From JACSRF01 sp963695505 (GTDB taxonomy: Bacteria > Chloroflexota > Anaerolineae > Promineifilales > Promineifilaceae), in the NCBI GenBank assembly GCA_963695505.1, contig CAVOGX010000014.1:1-64000 (forward strand): a stretch of 64,000 nt of DNA, read 5' to 3'. This document shows positions 63,540-64,000 of this stretch, one piece after another. Every line of letters begins with the position of its first letter. Within the stretch, counting starts at the first letter, position 1. The notes beneath the pieces were generated by a model, which was not told where the DNA came from, ran no database searches, and was given only the letters and a program-made list of their open reading frames with translations. Both the position numbers and the translations under genes were made by a program.

Positions 63540-64000
63540 CATTCCCTACTCCAGAAAGGCATGACTTCCGAAGCGTCTTTTCCACGATCGGCCGCAACCT
63601 CTCTAACCTGCTTCATGCGGCGTAATCCATCCATGGTCGCCATCATAACATTCAGCACATTGGCGCTACCCAGAGACTTCGACAATATATCTCTATAACC
63701 AGCCGCCTCAACCACAGCACGCACGCCACCACCAGCAATAACGCCAGTACCTGGTGAAGCGGGTTTCAACATTACCTTAGCTGCGCCATGCACGCCTAAG
63801 ATCTCATGCGGCACAGTCGTGCCAACCATAGCCACTGGTTCCATATTCTTGCGGGCCGCTTCTAATGCTTTGCGAATGGCATCTGGCACTGCGCGCGCCT
63901 TACCAACACCTACACCTACGCGGCCCTTATTGTCACCTACTACAACCGTCACACGGAACGCAAAACGACGGCCACCTTTGATAACTTTCGCTACGCGCGT
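63539..64000 (-). CDS. rpsE: Ribosomal protein uS5, 5' end outside the window
   Basis: The frame is open from the right edge to the TGA at 63539-63541. It reads RVAKVIKGGRRFAFRVTVVV, GDNKGRVGVGVGKARAVPDA, IRKALEAARKN, HEILGVHGAAKVMLKPASPG and TGVIAGGGVRAVVEAAGY, all uS5. A GTG at 63952 is internal and not the start. The double-stranded RNA-binding half of the protein begins at the edge. Confidence 0.95.
   Translation of the reverse strand, partial: TRVAKVIKGGRRFAFRVTVVVGDNKGRVGVGVGKARAVPDAIRKALEAARKNMEPVAMVGTTVPHEILGVHGAAKVMLKPASPGTGVIAGGGVRAVVEAAGYRDILSKSLGSANVLNVMMATMDGLRRMKQVREVAADRGKDASEVMPFWSRE

Overview
This contig is almost certainly two unrelated genomes joined at about position 13,425. 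Bases 1-13,425 are AT-rich and carry a bacterial gene set that I read as Ignavibacteriota/Bacteroidota-like: priA, a lipoprotein, an S66 carboxypeptidase, lysA, leuS, a GxxExxY gene, serS, an IS1182-like insertion, an ABC exporter pair and the first 52 codons of fbp. The lineage is inferred from composition and gene type; no search was run. Nearly every complete gene here is broken by small frameshifts, about one per 300-500 bases, which looks like unpolished long-read error rather than decay. From 13,425 to 64,000 the DNA is GC-richer, the genes are mostly intact, and the palindrome ACGGCCGT recurs about every 0.9 kb. I read this part as Chloroflexota (Anaerolineae/Ardenticatenia-like), again by inference.

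Layout of the second part: a truncated metal P-type ATPase; degV, an Eis-like acetyltransferase, a CheY-like receiver, an ADP-ribosylglycohydrolase and a thioredoxin-like protein (14-20 kb); a lone Flp-type pilin, a zinc-ribbon membrane protein, terC and a PPK2 kinase (20-22.7 kb); a 1,451-residue cyclase/ATPase/TPR regulator directly followed by a 2,159-residue secreted protein built from delta-60 repeats, a TolB-like propeller, a perfect hexapeptide-repeat block and a gingipain-like (C25) protease domain (22.8-33.7 kb); two membrane-anchored glycoside hydrolases, a GH4 enzyme, a TauE/SafE transporter and an IS110-family element with a structured non-coding flank (33.8-39.8 kb); a hemolysin III protein, a HEPN/MNT pair, a frameshifted acs, a TPR lipoprotein, an EtfD-like iron-sulfur oxidoreductase and a 2-oxoacid dehydrogenase E1-E2 pair (39.8-53.6 kb); an SH3 protein and MazG; finally, on the minus strand, the spc/alpha ribosomal operon from rpsE down to rpsI, with secY, adk, rpoA and truA.

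The most unusual signals are the HIP1-like palindrome that is spread through coding sequence and mostly read as TAV or DGR, the 12 perfect hexapeptides inside the giant protease, the candidate bridge RNA of the IS110 element, an IS placed exactly in the loop of a pre-existing hairpin, and a family of intergenic hairpins with low-complexity arms. I saw no tRNA, rRNA or CRISPR array.
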